64,000 nt of DNA from Planoprotostelium fungivorum (taxonomy: Eukaryota; Evosea; Variosea; Cavosteliida; Cavosteliaceae), in NCBI GenBank assembly GCA_003024175.1, contig MDYQ01000353.1:124001-188000 (forward strand), given 5' to 3'. Position numbers and translations under genes: made by a program. Shown piece after piece: positions 1 to 15,946 of the stretch. The notes beneath the pieces are model-generated. The model did no database searches. It saw only the letters and a list, made by a program, of their open reading frames with translations, and was not told the DNA's origin. Numbering within the stretch: the stretch's first letter is position 1; every line of letters begins with the position of its first letter.

Positions 1-2360
1 GGTTCCCAGGGATTCACCAACGTCAACGAAGCCTTTGTCGATGGCCTCGATCGGTTACGCATTCCCAGGTGAATCTCCACGAAATTTCCCCACTCACCCT
101 TACAGGATGCCCTGGCACGACATCCACGCCTGCTGCGACGGTGCGGCAGCCCGTGACGTGGCTCGAAATTTCATCATGAGATGGAACCACCACGTCATAT
201 CGACAGGCTCATCAGCACCTAGTCTGTATCCAAAGACATCGGAACCTAATCTTAAATTAATCCGCCCCGGTATTCTCGTCGAGACGAACACTGCGGTGGC
301 ACAGGTGAGAGAAATTTGTCCGTCTACACGTTTGTAGATTGACGAAAATAGGACGTCTCGCGGTCGAAATTGACGAGTAGTGGATTGGTAGAGAGCACGA
401 CGTTCAGTCTGTTGGGATACAGGGACAGGGGCGGATTCGCACCTTTGAGAAGAGTTCGCGAGATCGCGACGTCGCAGGTAGAAATTCCAGAGGAATCTAC
501 TAGAAAGGCGGCGGTGAGTCACATTCAAGATGTCAACGGATGGAATTTGAATTTCGAATCAGATGCAAGTGGCGGGAAAACAAGAGGCGGTGGATGAGAA
601 GGCGGGTCTTTACAATGTGAAGATTTCCCGCCAAATTTCGAACGATTGAATTTTCAATAGGTCATGGTACCGGTGTGTGCGTCCTTACCTTTCGTACAAC
701 TAGCCGTTGCTACGAACAACACTTCCCCCAGACACCACAGACAGCTGAAAGCTTTAGACAAGAACATTCACAGGAGGACAATCGTGAATCGATGAGAAAG
801 ATGTCACATCTGACGTCGTACAGGTGTGTCAGTATGACGAGAGATCTTTCTCTAGTAGCTGTCAAGTTCAAGTCTTGAGGTCTCTGGGATCGTGGAGCGG
901 CAGGTGAAGATCTACAGCAGTGTAGACGGGCCGAAAATGATTTTAAGAACAGTATCGTGACGGAGACATCGATTCACCAAGCTTACATCGAGCTGATCAA
1001 CCATGCCCAACACTTTATTTATATCGAAAATCAGGTGATTATCTGGCTCGTTGTAGAGGCTCAATTCTGCAGTATTTTATCAGCTCCCTGTGTGGAGGAG
1101 GCGTGCAGAATCGCGTCGCTGAGGCTATTTATAACCGCATACGTACCGCACACATACGCAAGCAGGTACGCTTCATCTACAACTCGCCATCTCACCGATG
1201 ACAGGTCTTCCGGGTAATCATCATTCTTCCGGCCTTCCCCGCTGGAAACGGAAGCTGGAAGGACAGCCCCTCCGTCCTCTACGTCATGAAATGGTTCGTT
1301 GTAGTTCGACACTTTCCACTGATAAAATCATCAGGCAGTACCAGACGATCGATCGAGGAGGTACCAGCATCGGCGATAAGCTAAGGGCGGAATTTCCTGG
1401 AATTGTCGTGGAAGATTACATCACTTTTCACTCGCTCAGGACTCACTCCTATCTGGGTAAGAGACTGCAGACGGAACAGATTTACGTTCACTGCAAGTGT
1501 CTGATTGTAGATGATCGAGGTGACATTTCATAGACATTTTATCCGAAGAATTTTTGTGGCTCGTTGTAGAATGTATGTTCTGATTACTATCAGCTGCCAT
1601 CATTGGTTCAGCCAACATTAACGATCGAAGTATGAATGGAGATCGAGACAGTGAGATCTGTCTGTTGATAGAGGACAACAAAAAAGTCGACAGCTACATG
1701 AACGAACAGCCTTACCAGGTGATACATTTCTCTGAATCTTCACGGAAAATTCATCGCAACGTACAGGTAGGAAAATTTGCCCACGAGTTGAGGAAAAATT
1801 TGTGGCGGGAACATTTGGGACTGAGTGAGGATGATGATACCATTAACGATCCCATCTGTGATCGAGTGTACAACAAGATATGGCTCAAGACTTCGAGAAA
1901 AAATACCACCGTCTACAACGAGGTAAAATGAAGATCCCGCCAAAGGAGCGCATTCAAATTTCAAACAGATCTTCAAGAACATCCCCAGGGATGGAATTGA
2001 GACGATACACAATTTCTCTGAATTAGAGAGAACTGCAAGGAAAAAGTTGAAACATTTGAAAAAAGACGGAGGACACATTTTGGATGTGAGTTCTTCTTGG
2101 TCACACACACGATCATCATTATCATCATCATCGGCACACGAAGAGTGACATGATGAGCAGGAACCTCTGAAGATGATCCGTGGACATTTGGTTTCGTTTC
2201 CTCTCAAATTTTTGACCCGAGAAAGTCTGGCGCCAGGCTTTCGAGTGGTGGAGAATTGGATGTCTGCCGAAGTAAGTCTGCCGCATCAGCACGATCCTCC
2301 ATCATCGATCGCATCGTGTTCGTAAATTCTAAATTCTAATTCGTTCAGATTTTTCAGTGA
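1..2360 (+). CDS. Phospholipase D, 3' part (5' end outside window)
   Basis: PLD hydrolyses phosphatidylcholine to phosphatidic acid and choline at membranes. The window opens inside the gene. The first exons encode RMPWHDIHACCDG and AARDVARNFIMRWN, the conserved block just after the first HKD motif. Later exons give HAQHFIYIENQ, then the second catalytic motif HCKCLIVDDR (H, K, D spaced as HxKxxxxD) and GSANINDRSMNGDRDSE near 1600-1660, the classic eukaryotic PLD sequence. The C-terminus carries RGHLVSFPLKFL and NWMSAE, as in animal and fungal PLD1-type enzymes, and ends with a three-codon last exon (IFQ, stop at 2358-2360). About ten introns of 45-70 bp interrupt the visible part. The first HKD motif and any PX/PH domains lie upstream and cannot be judged. 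Family call very secure; exon edges approximate. Confidence 0.93.
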
Positions 2361-2901
2361 CCCTGCAATCAACAGCCACCTGGTAGCTTCTATTCGTGCT
2401 TAAATAAATAATTGTACAGCCACATATCGTCGGTACATAAGATCACATACCTTTGGATTTGAGTCCATTGGGTGATTGTCTGCAGACCTGTAGACAATGT
2501 GTGAGGCACCGATTTCGCCTTCCAATACACGACGGACGTCATCGATCAGAAGGAGGTGTCTCGACCTGACCACCCTCATCGGTGGCAAAGGTACAGGTAA
2601 ACGAAGGAAGATGATCCGGGTTGAGAAAGGAGAAGTGAAGATGTTCGCTGTATTCAGATCAATTTCTCCCTTAGATATCCTTACAGACGAATAAGATGAG
2701 AACTTTTCGTGAGTTCATCAATTCACTTCACGAGCTTGTCTCCCACTGGTCCGCTTACTTACTTCAGGAGGATTTGCGTCCTTCCCCGTTCATTATCGCG
2801 ACCGGCTTTCTCTTGAGGAGCCCGAGAGATTGACAGCTTTAAGGACAATCGGATAAACTAACGAACGACTCCCCTGGCGATATTTCCACAGAGACAACAA
2901 C
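2361..2901. other. Intergenic, no gene recognised
   Basis: Short open frames exist on both strands, but none has family features or convincing splice structure. The last ~100 bases before 2902 are presumably the promoter and 5' leader of the peroxidase gene. No clear TATA box is visible. Confidence 0.5.
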
Positions 2902-3816
2902 ATGAGAACAACTCTCTTCGCTGTCGCCGCCCTCTTGGTCGTAGCATCTGCCTACCCCCGCGGTCCTGACGGTCGTCTGTTGATCGTCGATGACGATCAT
3001 TCATTCAGAGCACCTGCTCGTGGTGATTACCGTTCTCCTTGTCCGGGTAACGTCTCACAATCATGCGAGAGTGTCTGATTCATTGAAGCTCTCAATACCC
3101 TTGCCAACCATGGATATCTACCTAGAGATGGAAAGAACATCACGAAGATGGACATCATCACGGGTCTCTTTCAGGGATTCAACGTTGGTGAGTCTTTCTC
3201 CTGCGAGGTTTGCACGATTGACGTCAAGTAGGAAGGGACATCGGTCTCATCTTGGCGAATGTTGTCTTCAAGAAGTACGGTACCAACACCGTTTCCCTAC
3301 TCGACTTACAGAAGCACAACATGTGAGCACTCGAAAGACTTGCACGGTTCTGATCGAACATTCCAGGATTGAGCACGATGCCTCCATGACCCGCAACGAC
3401 AACGCTCTGGGAGACTCTACACTCGTCAACGCCACCCTTCTCCAAGGCCTCTTCGACTCTTCCTCCGACAAGAAAGTTATCACCTGGAAGGACATGGTAG
3501 CCTATCGTCGTGTAAGCTCACCATCTCCCAACACATCACATCTGACGCGATGATGCAGATCCGCCATGCTGATTCTAAGCTGCGTAACCCCAACTTCGTC
3601 TGGACTGAGGATCAGAAGAAATCCGCCTCCGGAGAGGTCACCATCTTCCAGCTCGTCTTTGGAGAATGGAGCACTGGCGTAGCTCTCGATGTTGCTAAAT
3701 CTATCTTCAAATTTGAGAAGCTTCCCCTCGGTTGGAAACCACATGCTGGTACCGTCTTGGCAATCGACGTTCTCCCCAGACAGGCCATGGTTGCTTTACT
3801 GATGGACTCTAAATAA
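2902..3816 (+). CDS. Secreted heme-thiolate peroxidase (chloroperoxidase/peroxygenase family)
   Basis: The ATG at 2902 begins a signal peptide (MRTTLFAVAALLVVASAYP). After a 42-bp intron at 3047-3088 the mature protein reads SPCPALNTLANHGYLPRDGKN. This is the PCP motif, whose Cys is the proximal heme ligand, plus the NTLANHGYLPRDG signature of peroxidase family 2 (PF01328). EHDASMTRND follows at about 3365-3400 and matches the EHD(A/V)S(L/M)(S/T)R block that supplies the Mn/Mg ligand and distal residues in short peroxygenases. Five exons give roughly 240 residues, a normal length for the short class. Family members use peroxide to halogenate or oxygenate organic substrates. Substrate and physiological role cannot be read from sequence. 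Secretion is supported by the signal peptide. The intron ending near 3230 has two in-frame acceptor choices three bases apart. Confidence 0.88.
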
Positions 3817-4089
3817 ATGTCTTCCTGATATCGTCGAATGCCTTGCAGGAGATTAGACGGGAACATGTGTTCCACATGAAGGTGTTCGCTTGAATCAGAT
3901 GGAGGATGACCCCTGCCTCCTTCACTTTCTCCTTCCAGCGTCTGATCTCTACGATGCTGGTGTACGGTGAAGTCTGTGAACGCGAACTGGATTGCAGACG
4001 GGATGAAAAAATGAACGGTGCGAATCTGCGACGGTGAAATTACAAGGGTCAGCCATTTTCCGGAGATCATGAAGAGGGGAGAGTCCAAC

Positions 4090-6006
4090 ATGATGGACAC
4101 AGAGTCCACTGTGCCATCAACTGATGACACCTTATTGAAGAAGGTAAGATGGATTTCCTTCCCCCCTGATTGACGTAGATGTATCCGAACGATCTGAAAC
4201 TACGCCAAGTTCAAATGGTATTTAGACACGGAGATAGGTGATGAAAATATCATCTCGTCAAACAGACAGAAGTACTGACCTCGAAACAGAACACCGATTG
4301 TGAAATGGAACCCCTACGAACCCACACAAGAAACCATCTCCAAAGAAGAAGCTAAACCTGATCTCAAGAAGATCTTAGACTGGGTTTGTGAAGATGATTA
4401 CGGCAAAGAACAAGAGGTGTGATCTTCGTTTACATCATCCATTGACCGCCACAGTTGATCACCGACATATCGAAAGAATCCTTGAACACGAGAACATGTG
4501 AGGCGGGTGATCTGACACGCCTGGGTAAATATCAACACCAACGCATCGGTGAGCCAATCATCCTATCCCATTCCATTGACTCATCTGCTGTCGCAGGTGC
4601 TGCGATGAGATCCATCTACGTCGACCGCTTGGGTTTCTTACCCAGGTGATCGTTATATCGAGTCGTCCACGTGCTGACCTGACATCCAGAGACTTAGATC
4701 CTTCAGTCTTGTCTCTTCGTTCCACTGATGTAAAGAGGACAAAGCAGTCGATGCAGAATCAGCTGTCTACGCTTTATCCCAGGACATCAGGTGAGTGAAT
4801 CTGAGATGGAGGAGTCGACGATCTACAACGAGGCTGAAAGTCGTCTGCAGATCAACCACTCGCCACGGAAGAGTCGTATTCGGGTGAAATAGATGAGATT
4901 TTGGCTGATTGTAGATTAACACTCACAGGCATGCCCATCACCATCCGCAGAGATCCCAAAGAAGCCACCCTCGTGAGTGAAATTTCACCGAAATCTCATC
5001 GAAATGGATACTGAAGTTCCTTCACAGCAGAGTGAAACCCTCTATATCGACCACAGCTGTGGTCGAGTGAGAGAGCTGATGAAAGAATTCTCGCAGTCCG
5101 AGTACAATAAAGAGTTTGTGAAGAGAGAGGTGAAGTGATGCACACCTCTCCCAACTCACACCTCCACAGAGAGAGCCGTTAGAGAAAGAATTAAGCTTCT
5201 ACTTGTCACAGAAGGACGAGAAGGGAAGGAATAGATCGATGACCGAGGTGACAACACAATCATCCATCTCATCATTGAGAACGAAACAGGTGGCAGATCA
5301 CGCGATGTGCAGGATCGCTCACAAGATGCCACTGCAGCATGGTCTCAACGAAGGAGTGAGTGCAGTCGTCACAGTGCACAGACTGACGTATGGGAGGTCT
5401 TCAATCGATTAGAGAAGGTAGTGTCCAACACGTGGTGGATGCCTTACAGTCGATCGGCAGAGTTGGCCAAATTGGGTATTGGTCGTCTCGTGGGAGAGGT
5501 GAAGGATTTATTTCATTTTATTCTCTCCCCACCGTAATGTGCACCGCCAAACATTTTCCAAATCGATCGACTGAGGAGCGAACAGATCTCCACGGCCATG
5601 CAGGATAAGGTAGAAGGTCGATCTACAACGAAGCTCGCCCTCTACTCTGGTCACGATTCCACCATCGCACCCCTCTTGGGTGCATTCAAGGTACATCTAT
5701 CGATTGAGAGTTTTCCCTCACACTCGACAACAGATCACAGACGGTCTCCACTGGCCTCCTTACGCTTCGAACATTCGCTTCGAATTGTTCGAGCGAGAGA
5801 AGAAAGAAGAACCTTCTCATCTGGTTCGCATCCTCTTTAACAATCGACTCGTGCAGCTGCCCGCGTGCAGGGAGCAGTGGGTGGAGGGACAGCTGGGAGA
5901 GGGAGAGTTCTGTCCTCTAAAGAGGTTCAACGAGATCGCGGACGAGTTGAAACCGAAGAATTACGCCGAAGAGTGCGAGAGGAAGCTGCCACGTGGATCT
6001 TCATAA
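4090..6006 (+). CDS. Histidine acid phosphatase (ACP6/lysophosphatidate phosphatase-like)
   Basis: The spliced protein has the histidine phosphatase signature LRQVQMVFRHGDRTP across the first intron (RHGxRxP near 4230-4290; the His is the phosphoryl acceptor). It then has DLTRLGKYQHQRIG, MRSIYVDRLGFLP, and a SLRSTDVKRTKQSMQNQL block. Near 5650 comes YSGHDSTIAPLLGAF, the catalytic HD motif. The C-terminus (WPPYASNIRFELFE, CPLKRFNEIADELKP) resembles animal ACP6, which dephosphorylates lysophosphatidic acid. Nine or more short introns are present, several with the TCTACAACG motif (4822, 5622). The start ATG (4090) is the first methionine of an exon ending TLLKK. No signal peptide is evident, so cytosolic or mitochondrial location is possible. 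Family secure; substrate inferred. Confidence 0.85.
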
Positions 6007-6039
6007 AGAAATTCTGTGTCTGGATCGCGTCGATGATGA

Positions 6040-6150
6040 TGATTCATTACTTTTTCTTCTTCGCTCTCCTTACCTCTTAAACTGTATCGCACTTGTGTAT
6101 TTAACACATACTTATCAGATTTTATCAACAAATACGCCTGAGAATTTATC
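6040..6150 (-). pseudogene. Decayed fragment similar to the exonuclease exon at 9.7 kb
   Basis: Bases 6082-6110 match 9713-9741 at 27 of 29 positions. Read on the minus strand, the fragment encodes YVLNTQVRYSLRGKESEEE, next to LLIKSDK. The intact exonuclease gene has NVLDTQVQYSLLEKMRGEE after LLKSELD. So a short, diverged copy of the exonuclease domain lies in the gap between two convergent genes. No flanking exonuclease sequence is recognisable. It is too short to be a gene. Confidence 0.55.
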
Positions 6151-6156
6151 TTCTCA

Positions 6157-7465
6157 TTACATGCCCTCCTCTGGTTTCCCTTCTTCGTTGATCTCCTCTC
6201 CTTCATCTTCTTCTGAACTGGATTCGTATGTGGGGTATAATATAGAGTGGCTCAATGTCTTGAGGAGGTCCCTTCTGCTCCTCTTCACGTGAAATTGAGT
6301 GGAGGGCAATTCGTGGAAAGAGGACACAGTGGAAGCATTCTTCTCTTTGTCAGCTGGTCTGTAGGAGGACAAAGACTTCTCTGGCAGTTCGACAGTTGCG
6401 TGGGATGATGAAGCGACATCGACTTGCACTTCCAATTCCATCGGATCTTCTGAAGATGGTTGTTGTCCTGCGTTGTACCTCACTTTCACCGATCTACCCA
6501 GAACGTATAAAATCCTGATTGGGTCACAGACGATGGTACGAATGAGGAGTGATGCACCAGCTGCCCCAGAACTGCGTGACCATGAGGCAGAGAGTGGCGG
6601 TCCAAAACATAAAATTCCATGCCCAAACAGTGGCAGGCTTGGTAGATGACTCGGGAAATCTCTGATATTGCGCCCAATAATAAGTGGTCAAGGCAGTGCT
6701 GAACATCTAATCGTGTGAGATCTTTCGATGGAGTGACAGTAGATCACCTTGAATAAGAGCGACTGCAACGCAGATATATAGAGGAGTCTCTGGACCCATC
6801 GCATGTGAATTTTCATACGGTACATGAATAATGCCACTGAAGAGGTCAACTATGTCTGACGGACCGGTCCTCACCGAATGTGGTCTGCTCTGTAGTGGCT
6901 TGTAATAGCCACGCTGCTCCGGTGCTGATGAAGGATGGATCTTCGAGGGTGAACAGCATGGAGAACCCAATGGAGATTGCGAAGAGGGTCGAAATATGGT
7001 GGGTGATCATTGGAATCCTCATCTTGGTTCGATAGAGCAGCTCCGTGCAATAGAGGACGGCGACTATATTGCAGGCGTACTGAAGGAAATTGAGTCTGTG
7101 TGGACGGTATTCGAGCCAGAAGACAGGTATGGCGGCGAACTGTAATCCCAGGGCGATGGTGGTGTAAACGACCTGAAGGACATAGATGACCATTGTTCTA
7201 CGGTGTTCGTGGGTGAATTCCTTCCACCATCTCATCTTCCCCACGACATGATTGGGCAAGATGACATCGTGAAGTAGGCGAACAAGGAAGTAGGTCGCCA
7301 TGATGAGTACATAGACATTGATCTGTGGTGTCTCAGGGCGGTGGTTATCATCGTGGTAATCACCGTGAACCAAGACGGAGTTTGTGGTAAAATTCTCTCA
7401 CTCAACATCTCACTGAGAGACGTGAGGGTCGCCTGATCGAGAGAAGACAGAACCGGTGGTGCCAT
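6157..7465 (-). CDS. TLC-domain (TRAM-LAG1-CLN8) multipass membrane protein
   Basis: The ATG at 7465 starts MAPPVLSSLDQATLTSL. After a 42-bp intron the protein continues INVYVLIMATYFLVRLLHDVI, then several hydrophobic segments and ELLYRTKMRIPMITHHISTLFAI. That is the K-x-x-x-P-x-x-x-H-H-x region typical of TLC domains (ceramide synthase, TRAM, CLN8 and TMEM56 relatives). Two or three more helices follow. The C-terminal exon (6157-6480) is hydrophilic and ends in an acidic run (YESSSEEDEGEEINEEGK), as in many ER TLC proteins. Five exons. The intron before the last exon is about 46 bp. Family members act in ER lipid synthesis, trafficking or sensing. The Lag1 ceramide-synthase motif is not clear, so I do not assign ceramide synthase activity. 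Confidence 0.72.
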
Positions 7466-7764
7466 AGTGGATACCTCTGTGTGTGGTTGATATACTGTGG
7501 CTACTTCGAGCCTCCCTCCGCTGAAGTCCCAGGGATCGGTTATCTTCTTATCCTTCAAAATGATGTGAACAAGAGATATTTCCTATACTCCCTTGTGACG
7601 CCATCGCTTCACGCATATTATCCGATAGTCACCCATATCCCAGGAGACCAATTCACAATGACTCCGTGACTGTCAACAAATGTGCACATTGTATTATTAC
7701 GTTCCCAGCATTTAAATCATTGTCGTCCTTTATGCCATCATTGTGGTAAGAAAATGAGATGTCT
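7466..7764. other. Intergenic, no gene recognised
   Basis: Contains the 5' leader of the TLC gene and the 3' end of the exonuclease/ATPase gene, both minus strand. Open frames on the plus strand lack ATG starts or family features. Confidence 0.5.
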
Positions 7765-10700
7765 TCATGTGCTCTTCTTCTCCGCCGAATGCTGTGCCAT
7801 CTTGTCTCTCAACTCTTCGATCCAATCTCTCTTGGATTGACCACTCGTGATCTCGAAGGTAGCATATACCATCCCGGGATCCCTCTCGTCTACCCATCTA
7901 CAACGAGTCAGTTCTCCAGGAATCATGCCAATGTCCCACCGTATCTCCTGCTCGTACGCTTTTCCCGCCAATTTCTTGTCGATGGTCTCCGCAACATCGT
8001 GATGTATTCTGATCATGTTTCTCTTGACGATCTCTACCACGACAGGGAAGGTAGGTGCCCCCACTCTCTCCAATCGAGTCTTTCCTCCTTGAGTGCTACC
8101 GTTCAGCGACTTATCACTGAGAATGACGGCTTGCAGACCTGTATACCTTCAGAATCGAGTTGTAATTCGACAGATCTCCTTACCTCCCAGGAGGGGTATT
8201 AAGTCTGGATTTTTCATGAGAGAATCGATCGATGTTCCGTGGGCGGTTCCAATCAGACCGATACCACGTTGAGAGATGGTCTTGGCCGCAGTGGCCTGTC
8301 TCTGTCATTTCTGTATCTGTCGAACTACAACTCGCCTCTTTCTTGTTACCAATCTCGTCGATGACCAGTACGGTGGGTGTGTGATTTTGCACCGCCTCGA
8401 TCATGATATCATGCTGATTCTCACGATTGGCTACCTGTTCGAGCTCAGTTTTCACTGGAATTTCGAGATGAAACTGTACCGGCATCCTTCTGGCGTGCTC
8501 GCCGACGCAGTGATGCATGGTATCACCATCTCCACCGATCTCGTTCGATGTATCCACAATCATCACATTCTCTCTACATCTCCGTAAGATACGTGCAGTA
8601 AGTTCGACGTGACTCACTTGTGTTCCTCGCAGAGAGTTCGAGAAAATTCACGTAAGAGTGTAGTCTTTCCCACGCCGGGTGGGCCTACTAACAGAACACT
8701 CTGTGGTTCTCCTTGGTGTTTTTTCGTCACTTGATGAATGACATCGGTCAATAGTTTTGCGGAACTTCTGACGTGTCTGCCAATGCGATAGGTCAGACCA
8801 ACAATCTTCTTCTGTTTACTCTTGATTGCAGAGATCCTGTGCAGGCTGTCCTGCCCAGGTTGTGAATTACGCATCGAGAAGGTGGTAAGAATATATCACC
8901 TGCAGGCCGATACGATTATCAGAGCTGAAGCCAGTGTTCGTCTTGGACATGAGTTCTTTGACGAAAGGCTCCATCTGAGCTACCACCCCGAGTTCGTGGA
9001 GGGATCGTTGGCCGCCGTCAGAGAAGCGTAGCTGGATGAGTCTCTGCCAATCTACCACGATCTCGTTGAGTTGTACGTCGATTTGCTTGGAGATTTCGTT
9101 ACGGATAGCATTGGCGACCTGCCGCATATTGAGATGGAACAAAATGACCTGCTGGTAAACAACTCACATTTGGAGGAAAGACTCTGAGGATATCTTCTAC
9201 GTTCTCATCTCTCCCCTCTCTCCCCTCTCTCTTCGCAGTAGGCGCTGTGAAGATTTAAATGTTGGATTAATCATCGACAAACTGACCATCGCCCTGTGTG
9301 ATCACCTCCTCTATTGGACGATATCTCGCAGAATTATCGTCGAAAGAGATACAGAGGATCTTGTTCTTCGGTGCATTCTTCCTAGTGAAACAACTTTCCT
9401 CTTCGATGGTCTCACAGTTGGTACACGACAACTCATCTTGATAAGCTCTCATTTCGTCCTCGATTCTCCGCGAAATTTCGAATAATAACTTTGCGTCATT
9501 GGATGCGTAATCGATCATATCAGAAGTGAGAGGCCTCTTCTCCCACAGTCTCGGTTCGTGCTGAAATCTCTGCGAAATCTAAAAAGTATTAGTCTCTCGC
9601 AACTGACGTGGTTACCTTATTTTTCACGGTAAGGTGTTGTGGACAATATCTTTCGATGAGCTTAGACAGGCTGACCCTACGTGTCTCTTCTCCTCTCATC
9701 TTCTCCAATAGACTGTATTGCACTTGTGTATCTAACACATTCTTCACAGATATGTCCAACTCGGATTTGAGCAGTTGAACGTCCTGCCTTCCATCGTGAA
9801 CGATCTTCTTAATATTTGGTGATTCAAAGATAGCCTGATGACATCATCACATTACCATCCGTGAATCATGATCAAATATGACAAGATAAAATATTTGAAA
9901 AAGAGGTAGACTTCACCTTGAATGACTCCAACATCAATGGTATTATTTTCTTGACAAACATCATGTCGAAGAGGAAGACAGACAGACAGGTTGTAGAGAT
10001 CTGTAACAAAGCCAGTTGAGAGCGTCCGTCATCTTGCGTCATCTCACAATCGAAAGAAATTATTTTCTCCGACCCAATGATGGACACAGCTTGGACCAGA
10101 CGGAAAACATCGTCCACCAATACGATCGCAGGTTTGATAGTCTCCGATGGATCTAGAATGATTTCAACGATGTGCATGACGATGTCGATGAACGACCTTT
10201 CTTGATCGGTGGTTTGGTCGTCACAGATCGAGTGGACGGTACCTCGCTCTTCAACTCTGCGCAATTTATAAATGATTTCATTCAAAACAAGTCACCTTCG
10301 GTCGAACCAGCCGACTTCTGCTTGAACGACGGAGAGATATCCAATGTAGCCTTATCTTGAGGTCCGACACTCATCAGGGCCATCATCTTGCGCAAATTCT
10401 CCGTGTGTTCTATCGAGGCATCGACTGCGGTGAACGAGACTGCCTTGATTGTCGAGGGAGAATTAGCAGAAGGTGGGACGTTGGGTGCGACTACCGCGGG
10501 AGGTTTAACATTTGAGACTGCCGTTTGGGCGGGCTTATTTGAGACCACCGCTGGCTGGGATTTGGGCTTCGGTTTCTGTTTCTTCACCTCGGTGGTTGCT
10601 TCTGGATCCCACAGCTGAAAGAGGGCGTGGATGAACAACCTGGCATCTCTTTTGGCTCTGTTCGTCTGAATTGTACCTTTCGAGACTGTGAAGAGATATG

Positions 10701-10978
10701 GAATGGAACGTGCGACCGATTTTATCGGTTGAATAGAGTCTAATTGGTGATCCGACTTGAGTTTGGAAATACTGTTCGATGGTGATTGTCTATTCAGTAA
10801 TGGTGATGACACACTATTGCGGTTGAAGGCATAGGTTGGCAAGGCGAATGACGCGATCTGCTAAGTACTGGCCCCCCAATTGAGCTAACTTCAATGCTGG
10901 TTCACCACATAGCTTCTTGATGTTCTCGTAAGTGACTTCTATATCTAGGTCAGAGAGCTTCGGGTATAGGTATTTCAT
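7765..10978 (-). CDS. DEDDy 3'-5' exonuclease joined to a SpoIIIAA/Ycf45-type ATPase
   Basis: The N-terminal half has an exonuclease domain: IISFDCEMTQDDGRSQLALLQIST (Exo I, ~10010-10060), KKIVHDGRQDVQLL (Exo II, ~9800), NVLDTQVQYSLL, and YASNDAKLLFEI (Exo III, Y-x3-D, ~9500). This is closest to EXD1/RNase D-like enzymes. The C-terminal half has ILRVFPPN, SLHELGVVAQ, a Walker A motif GPPGVGKTTLLREFSR (~8670), IVDTSNEIGGDGD, a Walker B-like VLVIDEIGN, and GLIGTAHGTSIDSLMKNP. These are the hallmarks of the bacterial SpoIIIAA / chloroplast Ycf45 ATPase family. I place both in one gene. The apparent stop after the exonuclease (9267) falls inside a good 42-bp intron (GTCAGT to CACAG), and splicing keeps frame into the ATPase, which has no usable ATG of its own. 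A Pro/Ala/Lys-rich linker precedes the exonuclease. The first in-frame ATG is 10978, but the frame is open to about 11085, so the 5' end is uncertain. Confidence 0.75.
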
Positions 10979-11301
10979 CGGCGTCGGATTTGGTACACAT
11001 GGGAACGTTCCTCGTTTCTTGTTTCTGAAGAAAGAGGGTCTGTCTACAACATAATCCAACCGTGCTGCGAACCATGTTTCCTATCGCATTGGAGGAACAG
11101 AAGGCCAGCGATCAGCGTCGCAAGTACATAAAATCTATTGAAGTAATATTACACCGTAACTATGGGAAATAGGATAAAAATGAGGATTCCGAATTCTCTC
11201 AGGCTTTCCTCGTTGTTTGACAATCCAAATAACGGGAATTGGGTTTACAACGAGGTTTACAAACTGACAACGGGTCAGCTTGTCACCATTTCGGATCCAA
11301 C

Positions 11302-15334
<4,033 letters not shown>

Positions 15335-15602
15335 AAATAGTGAAAATACAAACTCAATTGCACGAACCTTCTGATAATGAATATGAGAGAAGTTCGATGC
15401 GTCATTGAACAGTTGATACTTGTTTTGCTATTCCCCTTGATAGGTGGGAGTCGCTTATGGTGAATGTGAAGAATATGTGAGCGAGTTTGAGTGTGCAATA
15501 TCTCCTTAACCCGTCTTCTATCTCGAATCGGAACAATTCGCTCAATCCCTTGGCTGCCAGCACAGCTCCTGATATGTATATATTGCACTTCGGCCACACA
15601 CC

Positions 15603-15674
15603 GCCTCTATGGCTCAATGGAACAGCGCTTGGCTACGAACCAAGAGATTCTGGGTTCGATCCCCAGTAGAGGCT
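15603..15674 (+). tRNA. tRNA-Arg (ACG)
   Basis: A 72-nt cloverleaf without intron. Acceptor arms GCCTCTA/TAGAGGC, D arm with GGCTCAATGG, anticodon stem CTTGG/CCAAG enclosing the loop CTACGAA (anticodon ACG), and T arm CTGGG-TTCGATC-CCCAG. Internal A and B boxes (TGGCTCAATGG and GGTTCGATCCC) fit a Pol III promoter, and a T-run follows at 15675-15679. Decodes CGU, and after A34-to-I editing CGC/CGA. Confidence 0.97.
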
Positions 15675-15946
15675 CTTTTTATATTCATCAACCGATGAAG
15701 GCAATCTTAAGTGTACAATTATTTTGAAGCTGAGGTGAGTCGTTGCAGCAAAATAGAATAACGGTACGTATATGATTCTTGTGGCAGATGTAATGACGTG
15801 AACTGTTGACCGAATCCGCATGATTCTAAATTGTTCACCAATCTTCGTTGATGGCCTTCTGTTATTTCGGTCACTACAAAGCGCATCGTTTCTGCAGAGA
15901 GAGTTTATACGCGGGAAGTTCCCATACAGGGTGTCAAACATTCCGT
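15675..15946. other. No gene recognised; base composition becomes AT-richer from here
   Basis: After the tRNA terminator the sequence becomes AT-richer up to about 17.2 kb and again near 18.7 kb, with no coding block resembling the neighbours. Confidence 0.4.

Noticed and set aside
7765-9200. Plastid DNA or a plastid gene insert (Ycf45)
   Set aside because: The domain is interrupted by spliceosomal introns and sits among nuclear genes, so it is a nuclear gene whatever its origin.
9200-9270. Separate ATPase gene starting upstream of ILRVFPPN
   Set aside because: The only nearby ATG is out of frame and followed at once by a stop. The in-frame intron to the exonuclease explains the structure better, though cDNA is needed.
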